Positions 10,670 to 20,800 of a DNA stretch of 64,000 nucleotides are shown here, one piece after another; the stretch's first letter is position 1, and each line of letters starts with the position of its first letter. Origin of the DNA: Aradus depressus (taxonomy: Eukaryota > Arthropoda > Insecta > Hemiptera > Aradidae). Location of the stretch: contig OY759214.1 of assembly GCA_963662175.1 (NCBI GenBank), forward strand, positions 4,588,001-4,652,000. The letters are read 5' to 3'. A program made the translations under genes and the position numbers. The notes below the pieces were generated by a model that worked only from the letters and a program-made list of their open reading frames with translations, did not search any database and was not told where the DNA came from.

Positions 10670-12067
10670 AATTACGAATTTATCTCCAAGTCCAGGAATC
10701 ATCCCCGTTTATGTAGGACAATCATATTTCTTAAATGAATATCACACTTCGGTACACTGTATCGGATTAGACAAACTTATTGACGAGCTGGTAGTGACAA
10801 AAACATTAATTGAAAAATTTAAATCGGACAAAACAGTAGCTACATACTACGAATTAATGACGAGACAATATAGCTTCACACAGTCTAAATTACTACACTT
10901 AGCGAACTGACTGAACATAGGAGAACAAAACGAGGACTAATTAATGGATTAGGGTCAGCCATTAGTTGGCTCACAGGTAATATGGATTCGGACGACAAGG
11001 AACGGTAGGACAAAATAATTAATCATATGGAGAGTAACTCTTACCACCTGGAACATAATATCGATAACCAAATAAAAATAAATAAAGCCCTAATTTCGGA
11101 GTTAAATCAAGATATTACAGTCATACCAAGTAATAATAAACAGTTGGATATATTAACGAATTGTTTAAACAAAGAAGTAGACTTATTAAACGTAATACAT
11201 CTTTATGACACTTCATTGTATCTCCACAATAGAATTACAAATATAGAGAACTCTATGGAGTTTTGCAAAATAGGAGTCTTGCATTCTAGTATTCTAACCT
11301 CAGATGCTTTAAAAGAAATTGTTAATCAAAACATAAATATATTAACAGATGACTTAGAAACTGTCTGGCAGATAAGTAAAGTTCACTGCTCTATACGTAC
11401 TAATACCTTATATTATTTTGTAGCCATCCCTCTAAAGAGTCCGTCATATAGTGTTTATTATATGTTAACTTTTCCAACTCTTGCTAATAATAATCTTGCA
11501 TCAACTATAAGTAATTATAATCTTGTACATAACTTAGGCTTAAATTCGTATGTAGGAAATTGTTTTAGTATTAAGAACATATTATATTGTAACAATCAAA
11601 CAAATATCAATGATACATGTATTAAGGAAATAATCAATAATAATCCGATCAATCATTGTAAAACTCTAACGGTTACATCTAAACCTTTTATTTCTTATGT
11701 AGAATATATTAATCAGTACTTAGTCTTTAATCATTCTAGTATTATAATACGAAATAAGAACAGTAGTAAATTAGAATTTTTAAATTTAAGTTCTTTAGTG
11801 AAATTAGATGATAATGAAACGATTGAAGATATAACTCTTCACTTTATGAAAGTTGTTGATAGTAAGCCCCTAATTACTTTAAGTCAACCCAATACTGTAC
11901 ATCCTTTAAATATTTCTTTCCATGCATTAGAAAAACTTCAAATTCCCGATGTATCTATTGAAGTATTGGAGGATATAGAAAAACCTATGGATAACATTAC
12001 TATCATACTATATATCATATGCTATTTGCTTTTACATTTATCTGAGTTTCAGACGCAAATTTACTAG
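10611..12067 (+). pseudogene. env: F-like envelope protein remnant (env), broken
   Basis: Two open segments (10611-10910 and 11027-12067) are separated by a one-base frameshift and a TAG near 11008. Between them lies a basic RRTKR cleavage motif followed by a Gly/Leu-rich segment, the layout of the errantivirus and baculovirus F-like fusion proteins. The long downstream segment (346 residues) contains many NxS/T sites and several cysteines. It ends with a hydrophobic segment (about 11990-12040) that fits a membrane anchor. In intact relatives this protein sits in the virion membrane and mediates fusion. Here it is interrupted and not expected to be made as one protein. Confidence 0.75.
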
Positions 12068-12183
12068 ATTCTTCACAGATCAACACCATCATCCTCAACA
12101 GCAGGACATCGAACTATCTCAGCCATCACCAGCCCCGGACATTGCCGAAAATCGAGTCGGAGTCTCGAACTACAGGAGGGAGA

Positions 12184-12384
12184 AGTTAAACCGCAACTCT
12201 ACACACCTAGACACGGAGTCAGCACATCATATCCTATTTCCTATAAATACCTCCCCTCCTCTTTAGATGTATCAGTCTTGTTTCTCCATTCTTTTCATAC
12301 AATTGTTAGAGCTTGTACATATTTGTAGTTTTGTGATAAAATAAATCTTTTTTTTAAGTGACTTGACTTAGTTTGGATTTAACT
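12184..12384 (+). repeat. 3' LTR of errantivirus-like element
   Basis: This 201-bp copy of the 5' LTR is preceded by the purine-rich ACAGGAGGGAGA (polypurine tract, about 12171-12183). It carries AAATAAA-type polyadenylation sequence near 12337. About four differences from the 5' LTR suggest a moderately recent insertion, despite the decayed ORFs. Confidence 0.9.
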
Positions 12385-12685
12385 TAGGACATGCTAGCTA
12401 TTGCCTGGCATATATCTGCTGAGATGCCTACTGCCTACCATTGGCTATCACATACCATCTTTGGTACTTGCTGTTGTCTAGAACATGCTAGCTATTGCCT
12501 GGCATATATCTGCTGAGATGCCTACTGCCTACCATTGGCTATCACATACCATCTGTGGTATGCTGTTGTCCAGGAAATGCTAGCTATTGCCTGGCACACA
12601 CCTGCTGAGATGTCTGCTGGCTACCGTTGCGTAGCACATACTTGCTGAGGTGCCTGCTGGTGTCTATAACATTCTAGCTAAGACT
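12385..12685 (+). repeat. 94-bp tandem repeat, right part
   Basis: The array seen at 5981-6227 resumes, with units at about 12422 and 12515, and then decays into 31-33-bp subunits. The subunit at about 12620-12650 closely matches subunits of the 33-bp array at 23745-24140 (ACCGTTGC..AGCACATACTTGCTG). Confidence 0.8.
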
Positions 12686-12689
12686 TTTT

Positions 12690-13320
12690 ATTTGTTAGAA
12701 AATAAACTAACATTTATATGTTTCCAGCTGAGACTGAGGTATGTTTGTCGTTACGTGAAATGTTTTTCTGCCTGAAAGACCATGAACCCATAAAGGTTTG
12801 TAAAATTTCCATTTGTTTGTTGGTAAAAATAATACCTGGTAACCATTGGAGATGCTTCGAGGTCCCGGGTCAACCATTCTCCGGGACTTCAATGTACCTT
12901 TTTTTTATGATATACACATCATATAGCGCGGCAAGCAAGTTAACAATACTGTAACTAACATGCATTTTTGGAAGAATGTATGAGACTTTAGAATGTTCGC
13001 ACTTATGGTAGATAAATTTAGTTGATAATATTGTTGTTTCTTACATCGAAAAGAGGCTAAAAACATCCCCTCCCCCTAACCCTGGGACTTCCCTAGGAAT
13101 CAGGGTGTCACAGTATTAGGTTCCCTGAAAGTAACCTGACAATTGTATAAATATGACAACCTAGGAAACTTAAATGTCACTGTTGAACTTGGTGCTGACC
13201 ATGGCGTAGGTAATCCGAAACCAGCACTGTATATATATTCATAGAATTAGGCAATAGTTAGTTAAATATAACAAACTATTTTTTGAAATGTTGTCTATTC
13301 CACTAAAGATATTTATAAAA
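12690..13320. other. No supported gene; intron-like DNA
   Basis: No long ORF or recognised element is visible. A polypyrimidine-AG at about 12726 followed 11 bases later by GAG|GTATGT could be a microexon, but 11 bases are too few to judge. Confidence 0.4.
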
Positions 13321-13321
13321 A

Positions 13322-13376
13322 TACAACTACCGGTTTCGGCCTCACACCATCGTCAGGTCTAGTTGTGAACTAAGTT
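13322..13376 (-). ncRNA. Hammerhead-ribozyme-like motif 1
   Basis: The minus strand reads CTGACGA, then a short GC hairpin segment, then CGAAACCGGT. This matches the hammerhead core boxes CUGANGA and GAAA, with a self-complementary ACCGGU that would form stem III between two molecules. Seven-base arms ACAACTA/TAGTTGT flank it. The downstream sequence AGTGGAATAGACAAC matches AGTGGGAAGACAAC after the plus-strand motif at 19440, so the two are copies of one family. Ribozymes of this layout are known in Penelope-like retroelements. An extra U after the CUGANGA box in both copies is non-canonical, so activity is uncertain. Confidence 0.45.
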
Positions 13377-13875
13377 AGTTTGCAGAGTGCGACCCCTCCA
13401 ATACATCTCTGGTGAAAGGTGCCACTTCAATTAGGGAATCCCCCGGCTTAACCGTTAGCTACATCATGAGATATTTGACAAAACACTAATTTTTCTTAAT
13501 TTACATAAAATAACATCCTTTGACTAATAAGTAAAAAATAAAACTAAAAAACGTAACAGATAATAACATATATGTGGAAACCTATAATAAGAACAGACAA
13601 TAACAAACATAGGTATATGTGGAAATAGAACCGGTTCAGGGTGTTAGCAAAGGGGAATAGTTAAAATAAATTTGGTCATTCATACAAATGTTCCTTTTGG
13701 TAGCTTTATTTATTTCTAATTGTTCTAAGCTATCCAGTAGCCTGCTTTTAGAACAACAATGGAGATATTTTATGCCTGTAGATGGGTCAAAAGAGCTGGA
13801 GAGACATCAGAGGGGGAAAATGTTTGAAATCTAGTGGGGGGGAAAGGTACGTATGGGGACGGGGAGACGTCTGAT

Positions 13876-13905
13876 GGGGGGGGGAGGGGGGGGGGGGGGG
13901 GGGGG
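13876..13905 (+). repeat. Poly(G) tract
   Basis: Nine G, one A and twenty G in a row. It could form a G-quadruplex and lies about 500 bases from the long C tract at 14403. Confidence 0.9.
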
Positions 13906-14401
13906 TCTGCCCGCGATTTTTAGCGGAGGGGGTAGCTACGGTGTCGCTAACCTTAGGAAAATCCGGTGTAGTCTTGGAGAGCTGCAAAGACTCTTCTACC
14001 GCGCGAGCCCCCGAGGGCTGGACACCACCTTCCTCTCCTGGTCTAGGTGAGGTTGGTCACGTAGGCCACCGTAGAACACTGATAACTGTCCTCTCCCGCG
14101 TGGAATTCACCAAACTCTACACTGCGATAATTCGCGGACCACTCAATCAAATTTGACCAAATCGCGGGATTTAGACGACTATAATGCTCTGCCCAGTGAT
14201 GGCAGAGTCAAAAGTTCCTATTTCACACTTTTCCCGCACTACCGAAACTGGCAACAGAGAGGCTCCCAAAGAAAACCTCTCTCGTCGGAGGTTGGTCCCT
14301 AACTCCGGATTAGCAAACCTATTACCAGGGCGACTGTATAGCAACACTGTCTTGATATCCCAAGAACTGGTATACGTCTTGGACTTGCCTATGGCTTTAT
14401 G

Positions 14402-14402
<1 letters not shown>

Positions 14403-14455
<53 letters not shown>
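14403..14455 (+). repeat. Poly(C) tract, 53 bases
   Basis: An uninterrupted run of 53 C sits about 40 bases upstream of a candidate splice acceptor. The exact length is likely unreliable in any assembly. The intervening 13906-14402 region has short GC-richer ORFs but nothing recognised. Confidence 0.9.
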
Positions 14456-14456
<1 letters not shown>

Positions 14457-14496
14457 ACACTACAGATCCTACATATACAAATTTAATTTATTACAG

Positions 14497-14575
14497 GTTT
14501 CTCAGTTTGCTGTGGAGAAATGGAGTCTAAGACTGATGGAAGCTAAGAACAAGTGCAAAGTGCCCAGTAAAGCAG
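14497..14575 (+). CDS. Candidate coding exon A of an unrecognised host gene
   Basis: TTATTACAG precedes and GTAATATG follows a 79-base open segment. In frame 0 it encodes 26 residues beginning VSQFAVEKWSLRLMEAKNK and ending CKVPSKA, and it leaves one base (G) of the next codon. The next candidate exon (17151) starts with the two bases AA, completing a Glu codon. Frequent Lys, Trp and Glu and the natural composition argue for real protein. The last 55 bases of this exon plus its splice donor are the unit of the 73-bp array that follows. The protein is not recognised. The exon chain is an inference from splice signals and phase. Confidence 0.4.
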
Positions 14576-15761
14576 GTAATATGTCTTCAAAAATGGAGTC
14601 TAAGACTGATGGAAGCTAAGAACAAGTGCAAAGTGCCCAGTAAAGCAGGTAATATGTCTTCTAAAATGGAGTCTAAGACTGATGGAAGCTAAGAACAAGT
14701 GCAAAGTGCCCAGTAAAGCAGGTAATATGTCTTCTAAAATGGAGTCTAAGACTGATGGAAGCTAAGAACAAGTGCAAAGTGCCCAGTAAAGCAGGTAATA
14801 TGTCTTCTAAAATGGAGTCTAAGACTGATGGAAGCTAAGAATAAGTGCAAAGTGCCCAGTAAAGAGGGTAATATATCTTCTAAAATGGAGTCTAAGACTG
14901 ATGGAAGCTAAGAACAAGTGCAAAGTGCCCAGTAAAGCAGGTAATATGTCTTCTAAAATGGAGTCTAAGACTGATGGAAGCTAAGAACAAGTGCAAAGTG
15001 CCCAGTAAAGCAGGTAATATGTCTTCTAAAATGGAGTCTAAGACTGATGGAAGCTAAGAACAAGTGCAAAGTGCCCAGTAAAGCAGGTAATATGTCTTCT
15101 AAAATGGAGTCTAAGACTGATGGAAGCTAAGAACAAGTGCAAAGTGCCCAGTAAAGCAGGTAATATGTCTTCTAAAATGGAGTCTAAGACTGATGGAAGC
15201 TAAGAATAAGTGCAAAGTGCCCAGTAAAGCAGGTAATATGTCTTCTAAAATGGAGTCTAAGACTGATGGGAGCTAAGAATAAGTGCAAAGTGCCCAGTAA
15301 AGCGGGTAATATATCTTCTAAAATGGAGTCTAAGACTGATGGAAGCTAAGAACAAGTGCAAAGTGCCCAGTAAAGCAGGTAATATGTCTTCTAAAATGGA
15401 GTCTAAGACTGATGGAAGCTAAGAACAAGTGCAAAGTGCCCAGTAAAGCAGGTAATATGTCTTCTAAAATGGAGTCTAAGACTGATGGAAGCTAAGAACA
15501 AGTGCAAAGTGCCCAGTAAAGCAGGTAATATGTCTTCTAAAATGGAGTCTAAGACAGATGGAAGCTAAGAACAAGTGCAAAGTGCCCAGTAAAGCAGGTA
15601 ATATGTCTTCTAAAATGGAGTCTAAGACTGATGGAAGCTAAGAATAAGTGCAAAGTGCCCAGTAAAGCAGGTAATATGTCTTCTAAAATGGAGTCTAAGA
15701 CTGATGGAAGCTAAGAACAAGTGCAAAGTGCCCAGTAAAGCAGGTAATATGTCTTCTAAAA
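14521..15761 (+). repeat. 73-bp tandem array, 17 copies, each carrying a splice-donor-like site
   Basis: Units start TGGAGTCTAAGACTGATGGA at 14521 and every 73 bases to 15689. They are almost identical; variants include AATAAG for AACAAG and single changes near AGCAGG. Each unit contains CAG|GTAATATG. The first unit overlaps candidate exon A, and the others would lie in the intron. The period is not a multiple of three and units contain in-frame TAA, so the array as a whole is not coding. Confidence 0.95.
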
Positions 15762-15879
15762 TTTAATTTTAAATCCAAGATTACCTTTTTTCCAATAATT
15801 ATTTTTTATTTATAGGATGAAATGTGTACCTAAATATGTATATTGCGTCCAACGCCTAACATTTTTTTCTCGAACCTAT

Positions 15880-16110
15880 GGTCAGATTAGCTCACTGGTA
15901 GAGAGGTGACGATTGGGAGTTCGAATCCAACCCAGGCAGATATTTTCATCTTGTTCAGAAACGTGGAAGTTATGGAAACCTACATTTAAATACATAAACC
16001 AAACATTGTTTCTTCGGAGTATTGACTCTTCCACATGTTTGCTGAGTGCGAATCACTCATATAGGTACATCAGGTTCTTAAGGATGGGGTTGGACTGTCA
16101 TCTGGGAACC
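15880..16110 (+). mobile_element. tRNA-derived SINE
   Basis: The sequence has an A-box-like TAGCTCACTGGTAGAG (about 15888-15903) and a B-box GGGAGTTCGAATCC (about 15916-15929). The boxes are only about 11 bases apart, so the anticodon arm of a true tRNA is missing. A unique-looking body of about 170 bases follows. This fits a SINE with an internal RNA polymerase III promoter. The 3' end is not clear. Confidence 0.6.
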
Positions 16111-16516
16111 CTGCTCTTCACAATTAGTGTAATATTTATTTTATTATTAGTTTTAATAATTAAATTTAAAATAATATATTTATCAATAACAAATGTTATG
16201 AAAATAATGTCGAGTTCATCTTCAATAAAGGGATCAAAACAAGTTACAATTTAAATTTTCTGATTTCGATTTGTGTTGAGGAATGGGAATATTACATCCA
16301 ATGGTTCGAAACAGAACTTGCGATTGTTGAATCTGAAAACACATATCTCACTACAGGGCCTTCCCAGGACATCCAAGAATGGGGGACCAAACAGGGCCTT
16401 CCCATGACATCTAAGAAGGGAGACATCAAATAAAAGCAACTGGTAATGGGATCCATAAATGGGCAAGTCTGCTCTCTTTGTAAGAGAACAAATCATGTCA
16501 GAAAAGTGTTCCGGAG

Positions 16517-16670
16517 GTCAAAGAACGTATTCGAAACCCTATTGACCGTCTTTGACATCTTCCTATATGTCTGTCCTATCAAGGTTTTGTAGGGTTCGGA
16601 ATGTCAAAGAACGTATACGAAACCCTATTGACGCGTCTTTGACATCTGTCTGTTTGTCTGTCATATTAAC
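16517..16670 (+). repeat. 86-bp tandem duplication
   Basis: GTCAAAGAACGTAT.CGAAAC begins at 16517 and again at 16603. The two copies diverge slightly. No ORF is associated. The surrounding 16120-17150 shows no recognised gene. Confidence 0.7.
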
Positions 16671-17150
16671 TTTTTATTTTGTTGCCTTTACTAGGACGAC
16701 TAACTAATCTTTTGTAACTTCCGGCGTCTGTCCAAATTTTCATCCGTTGTTTTGTACATCTGGAGAAAAATTAACGAAAAAAAATATATATTTTCTCCAA
16801 AAGTTACCACCAAGAAAGAGAGTGATGGAAAAATGTTTGTATCTCTTTACACTTTGTAATTAATTATAGTTTATACTCTATAAAATTACATGGCTGGAGG
16901 GCTTTACTGAAATTCTTAGTTTACCGAAAGAAATATAGACGAAAAAGCCCGGTCTATTCAAATTGTAGATAGAAATGCATTTGAGGAGGGTTTAATGCAG
17001 CTCTTCACCCACCCCGAGCAGCTCATTTATTGAAGGGCTCATTTTTCAATAAGCAATACAATAATTTTGTTCAGGAGTGAGTATAATTTACCTTTTTTTT
17101 TACATCTGAAAAAAGAATTTAATATAACAATAAAATTTGTTGTTTTTCAG

Positions 17151-17200
17151 AATTGGATGATAACAATTCCCTAAAGTTCTTCCCTCAGTCATCAGAAATT
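17151..17200 (+). CDS. Candidate coding exon B of the same host gene
   Basis: TTGTTTTTCAG precedes and GTAAGG follows a 50-base segment. After two bases that complete a codon from exon A, it encodes LDDNNSLKFFPQSSEI and ends on a codon boundary. Both splice sites are strong by consensus. Its phase fits exon A upstream and the 36-base segment at 22890 downstream. It lies 40 bases before the hairpin and LTR-like repeat, which would be in the following intron. Confidence 0.45.
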
Positions 17201-17240
17201 GTAAGGAGTTTGATACTAAATATATTAACAGTCTTAGCGG

Positions 17241-17304
17241 ATTTCTATAGAATATTTAAATCGAACAAGCTCCACATAACACGATGTAAATATTCTATAG
17301 AAAT
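17241..17304. repeat. 64-bp hairpin sequence, left copy
   Basis: ATTTCTATAGAATATTTA at 17241-17258 is the exact reverse complement of 17287-17304, an 18-bp perfect stem with a 28-base loop. A second copy is at 18611-18674. The two copies flank an LTR-like repeat directly. Confidence 0.85.
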
Positions 17305-17308
17305 ATAT

Positions 17309-18610
17309 TGTAGCATGTCTACCCCATGGACAATCATTATCATTATTATACAGCAAGGATCAGTGACTCTACGAGCGAATCGAGGCCACATGGAGCTGAT
17401 TTAAAGAGGATTTTATTTAAAAGATTAATGCTCGGAACTAGCGATGCCTGCGAATAAATCGGGATCGCTAGGAGCAAAACAAGGGCGAATTGTGAGTCAC
17501 TTTGTAGCTGATTTAAAGAGGATTTTATTTAGAAGAATATGCTCCTCGGAATTAGCGATGCCTGCGAGTGAATCGCGATCGCTAGGAGCGAAACAAGAGC
17601 GAATTGTGGGTTGTTTGGAGTTAAATTGAAGATAATTTCATTTGGAAGAACATGCTCGGAACTAGCGATGCCTGCGAGTGAATCGCGATCGCTAGGAGCG
17701 AAAACAAGGAACAAAGGATCTAGAGGAAAGGAAGGAAACAGATAATTGTTTCCATCTGGTGTTGTATGAACAGCAAGGCGGGCTAGTACAACTGCTGTTC
17801 TCGGAAGAGCCTTACGCAACCGGTGATAGGTGATTGGCTGGAAGTAAATTTGGCGGGAACAAACAGCCAATGAGATGTCGGGATCCGTCCCCCACCACGA
17901 TGAAACTAAAGAAGCCACCCTGCTGGGAGCTCACTTTTCCTTCAGAGTTGGGGCCGCACAGTTCCCGTCAGTTATATCTTTCTATTTTAGATTTTACAGT
18001 TCAATTTTAAATATGTGAATTCAAGTCCCTTTGCATGCTTGGGCCGTTCAGGCCACTCGAACTAGTCAGTGAATTATAGTGTATTTTGGACGGTGTAAAG
18101 TCAGTGAAAAATGAAACTTCTAATGTAGCCTCGAAACCAGACAGATCTTCAATGACTTTAAAATATGTGATTGGATGATTTCAGCGGGATGTCCAGATAA
18201 GGATGATCACACCGTCATCGCCAGGGATATCATTATCGAGGTACCTCGTAGTTATGTTATAATTAAGTCCTTCAGACATACGACATATATATTAAATTGT
18301 TTTTGTTTTGTAAATATGATATGTTCTTTTTAAAATAAATATGTTACAGTTCTAAGTTTGATTCATTCCATTTCCCCCCACTCATGCTTCTTCTAGTTGA
18401 CAACAGTAATTAATTATTATTAATTACTGGTGACAACTACACATTAGGAACTTGTAACCGTTCTTCCCGTGAGGAGTGTATTCAGCTATCCAAGGCATTT
18501 TTCATTTAAAGTCGCGATTTTAATAATTTTCTATTTTAATAATTTTTCGACATTTATTTTATTTTATTAATTAAATAATTCACACACTCCCTCAAGAAGG
18601 GGAAAGAAGG
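17309..18610 (+). repeat. LTR-like dispersed repeat, type B, copy 1
   Basis: This 1.3-kb unit begins TGTAGCATGTCTACC and ends in TTTAAAGTCGCGATT..AATTCACACACTCC. It has an inverted copy at about 24250-25539. Inside are about three 100-115-bp tandem subrepeats (CGGAACTAGCGATGCCTGCG, about 17430-17700). The start and end sequences resemble the type A repeats at 21282 and 42999. The TG start and the purine tract before the other copy suggest an LTR, here without an internal region. Confidence 0.6.
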
Positions 18611-18674
18611 ATTTCTATAGAATATTTAAATCGAACAAGCTCCACATAACACGATGTAAATACTCTATAGAAAT
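18611..18674. repeat. 64-bp hairpin sequence, right copy
   Basis: This copy of 17241-17304 has a single change in its second arm (TACTC for TATTC). Both flanking copies are complete, so this is either an unusually long duplication or a paired terminal structure. Confidence 0.85.
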
Positions 18675-18679
18675 ATATA

Positions 18680-19223
18680 TACATATAAGTTACAGTAACT
18701 AATCCCATGTGTCTCAGCTATATTTTATTCTGATTTTAGAGTTCCCACAGAAAACATCTTCTGTTTTCTCCCTCTCCCAAACGAGCTCTTCAAGTTAGTC
18801 TAGCTCTGACTCCCGATAAGTTTTCACCTCTCTGTACTTAGTAAATATAAGCTATGAAATGTAAATTGTGTAATAAAGTGTTTCATTTTTAAAAAGCCCG
18901 TTACGGTGTTATGAATATATAACTTATATATGAGTAACAAATGCACTTTTTGCAGATCTCATATAAAATTATTGGCAAGTAAGGCCTTTTCTCTTGTATT
19001 TCCCAGATTTGTTTACTCCTTAGACCCAAGTTCCCACCATCTTCCTAGAATTGTTTACTAGATTCTTTACTTTGCTCCCAACTTTTTTTCGCACACAATT
19101 CAGTCCATCCCTGGCTCCCGAAGTGTGAAGATCTCTCTGTACTTAGCGCAAATACGTTTTTGTGAGTTTTCTATATTAAAGTTTATTTTTCAAAAACTTA
19201 CCTTCGATACAACTTGATATAAC
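18680..19223 (+). repeat. LTR-like fragment upstream of a primer-binding site
   Basis: AT-rich sequence with two diverged copies of a CTCTCTGTACTTAG..AAATA segment (about 18830 and 19130). It ends ..GATATAAC directly before a primer-site-like sequence. It resembles the 3' part of a gypsy-type LTR, but no partner LTR is seen in the window. Confidence 0.4.
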
Positions 19224-19240
19224 TGGCGCAGTCGATAGGA
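19224..19240 (+). promoter_or_regulatory. Primer-binding-site-like sequence
   Basis: TGGCGCAGTCGATAGGA follows ..TATAAC. This resembles the LTR-end and primer-site junction of insect gypsy-type elements. No gag or pol follows, so it would be a fragment. Confidence 0.4.
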
Positions 19241-19397
19241 CTCATGCAAGCATCGTTCTGCGTATATGAACATACGCTTTCGTCTTTACGATTATTTGCC
19301 TGCACGCAACTAACCTGGGACATCGCTTGCACCACATCAAATGACAGAAGACTCATCCCAATGTATATAGCAGTGGTAGCACTGTTCTTGTAAGGCC

Positions 19398-19503
19398 AGT
19401 TGTCTTCTAACTGCTGTGCTGTATGGGTGGGATGAACCCCTGATGATGACGCTGTTGCGTCGAAAACCGGTTCTGGTCTAAAATAAAACAGTGGGAAGAC
19501 AAC
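19398..19503 (+). ncRNA. Hammerhead-ribozyme-like motif 2
   Basis: CTGATGA at 19440-19446 is followed by a U, a 5-bp stem (GACGC/GCGTC with loop TGTT), then GAAAACCGGTT. These are the hammerhead core boxes, with a self-complementary AACCGGUU as possible intermolecular stem III. Outer arms GTTGTCTTC and GAAGACAAC are perfect complements. It is the same family as the minus-strand motif at 13322-13376. Stem I next to the core is weak, so self-cleavage is not assured. Confidence 0.45.
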
Positions 19504-19937
19504 CTCTTTTATTTCTATGAGAAACTACTAAAGTTTAAAAATTCATTTTGTACAACAATATATATTAACATAATACAAAATTATTATGCTCATGTTCGAT
19601 CAGGTTAAAAAAAAATATATACAAGTACTTGGTGTGAGATCCTATCTGGATGGCCGAAGCTAAGATCTCTTTTCATCTGGATATACTGGAATGACTTCAC
19701 TGTCAGGATACAAAATTAGAACACTAAAGGGTGAAGAAGTCCTGTTGAGTAAAATACTCTCATTTCGAATGAACCATTTCACGCTCGCAGATGACCCGCA
19801 ATATCATCCAGCCTCAACAAAACAAGAAGTTCATCCAGATCAAACAACAAAATATTCCCATTAATTTCGAGATATAATTGGATAACACCACATCGTTACA
19901 TACATTCGGAGTGCATAAGAAAAACTGTCTTCACCTT

Positions 19938-20350
19938 CTGTGAGGTGCATCCTCCCTGTTTCAATACAACCTATCCCCAAGCACCAGTTTGGATTTCGTC
20001 AGCCTACCACTCGACCCTCCATCATTCAGTGGGTCACTGAAGCTATTATCCGGGGCTTCGAAAAGAAGGAGTATGCAGCAGCAGCATTACTAGACGTGGC
20101 AGCCGCGTTCGACTCCATCTGGGAGGGGCTACTGTACAAGCTACACCTGACAGGATCACCGCAGTACCTTCAGAATCTGGTGTCATCTTTCTTGAGGGAT
20201 CGCTACTTCCAGGTCAGGATCAACGTCGAGGTCAGGAACTGGAGGCCGATAAGTGCAGATGTCCCTCAGGGAGCTATTCTCAGCCCAGTTCTTTCTAACT
20301 TGTACTGCTATGACTTACGCCCTGGAGCCGTCAACTTCAATATTTTATAG
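19938..20350 (+). pseudogene. Jockey-clade reverse transcriptase fragment
   Basis: About 135 residues are open, with PIPKHQFGFRQPTTRPSIIQ, AALLDVAAAFDSIWEGLLYK, LVSSFLRDRYFQVR and DVPQGAILSPVLSNLY. These are the FGFR, LDV..AFD and VPQG blocks of a Jockey-clade reverse transcriptase. The YADD region is missing. After LSNLYCYDL the frame runs into a tandem repeat of different origin. There is no endonuclease upstream in frame. It is a truncated relic. Confidence 0.8.
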
Positions 20351-20800
20351 CCCACCGTACATCGCAGACTGGGACATAGCTCCCATGGACACCGTCCTAC
20401 GAACTCTAACCGAGACGCCTCCAGAACCTGTCCCTCAGCCCTGGAGCCGTCAACTTTAACATTGGACAGCCCACCATACATCGCCGACTGGACATAGCTC
20501 CTATGGACACCGTCCTACAAACTCTAACCGAGACGCCTCCAGAACCTCTCCCTCAGCCCTGGAGCCGTCAACTTCAATATTGAACAACCCACCGTACATC
20601 GCCGACTGGACATAGCTCCCATGGACACCGTCCTACGAACTCTAACCGAGACGCCTCTAGAACCTTAAGAGCTGGAGCTCGATAAGTGCAGGTGTCCCTC
20701 AGGGAGCTATTATCAGCCCAGTTCTTTCTAACTTGTACTGCCATGACTTACGCCCTGGAGCCGTCAACTTCAGTATTGGATAGCCCACCGTACATCGCCG
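20321..20800 (+). repeat. 118-119-bp tandem repeat with a duplicated RT segment
   Basis: CCTGGAGCCGTCAACTT starts units at 20321, 20440 and 20558. It appears again at 20754, after a second copy of the RT segment (GTCCCTCAGGGAGCTATT..TTGTACTGCCATGAC, about 20677-20750). The repeat therefore arose after a Jockey fragment joined the repeated sequence. The frames are not consistently open. Confidence 0.8.

Larger units (their letters stand above)
6228..12384 (+). mobile_element. Gypsy/errantivirus-type LTR retrotransposon, degenerate
   Basis: The 6.16-kb element has 201-bp LTRs (6228-6428 and 12184-12384) that begin AGTTAAA and end TTTAACT and show about four mismatches. A primer site for tRNA-Lys, then gag, a pol in the -1 frame and an env-like ORF follow in the order seen in insect errantiviruses. 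The copy cannot be functional. The protease has a stop just after its active site, pol is frameshifted twice, most of the integrase core is missing, and env has a frameshift and a stop. It lies inside a 94-bp tandem repeat. TAG is found on both sides, but a clean 4-6 bp target duplication is not evident. Confidence 0.9.

Noticed and set aside
12727..12737. 11-base microexon (CTGAGACTGAG between AG and GT)
   Set aside because: The splice signals are reasonable, but 11 bases carry too little information and no partner exon upstream is visible.
14521..15761. CRISPR array or a run of 17 exons
   Set aside because: There are no variable spacers and the organism is eukaryotic. Units lack their own splice acceptor, and 73 bases breaks the reading frame.
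15819..15835. Possible exon after TTTTTATTTATAG
   Set aside because: Joined to candidate exon A it gives an immediate stop. Skipping it gives a perfect phase match to exon B.
15880..15945. Functional tRNA gene
   Set aside because: A and B boxes are present but only about 11 bases apart. There is no room for an anticodon arm, so it is a SINE head.
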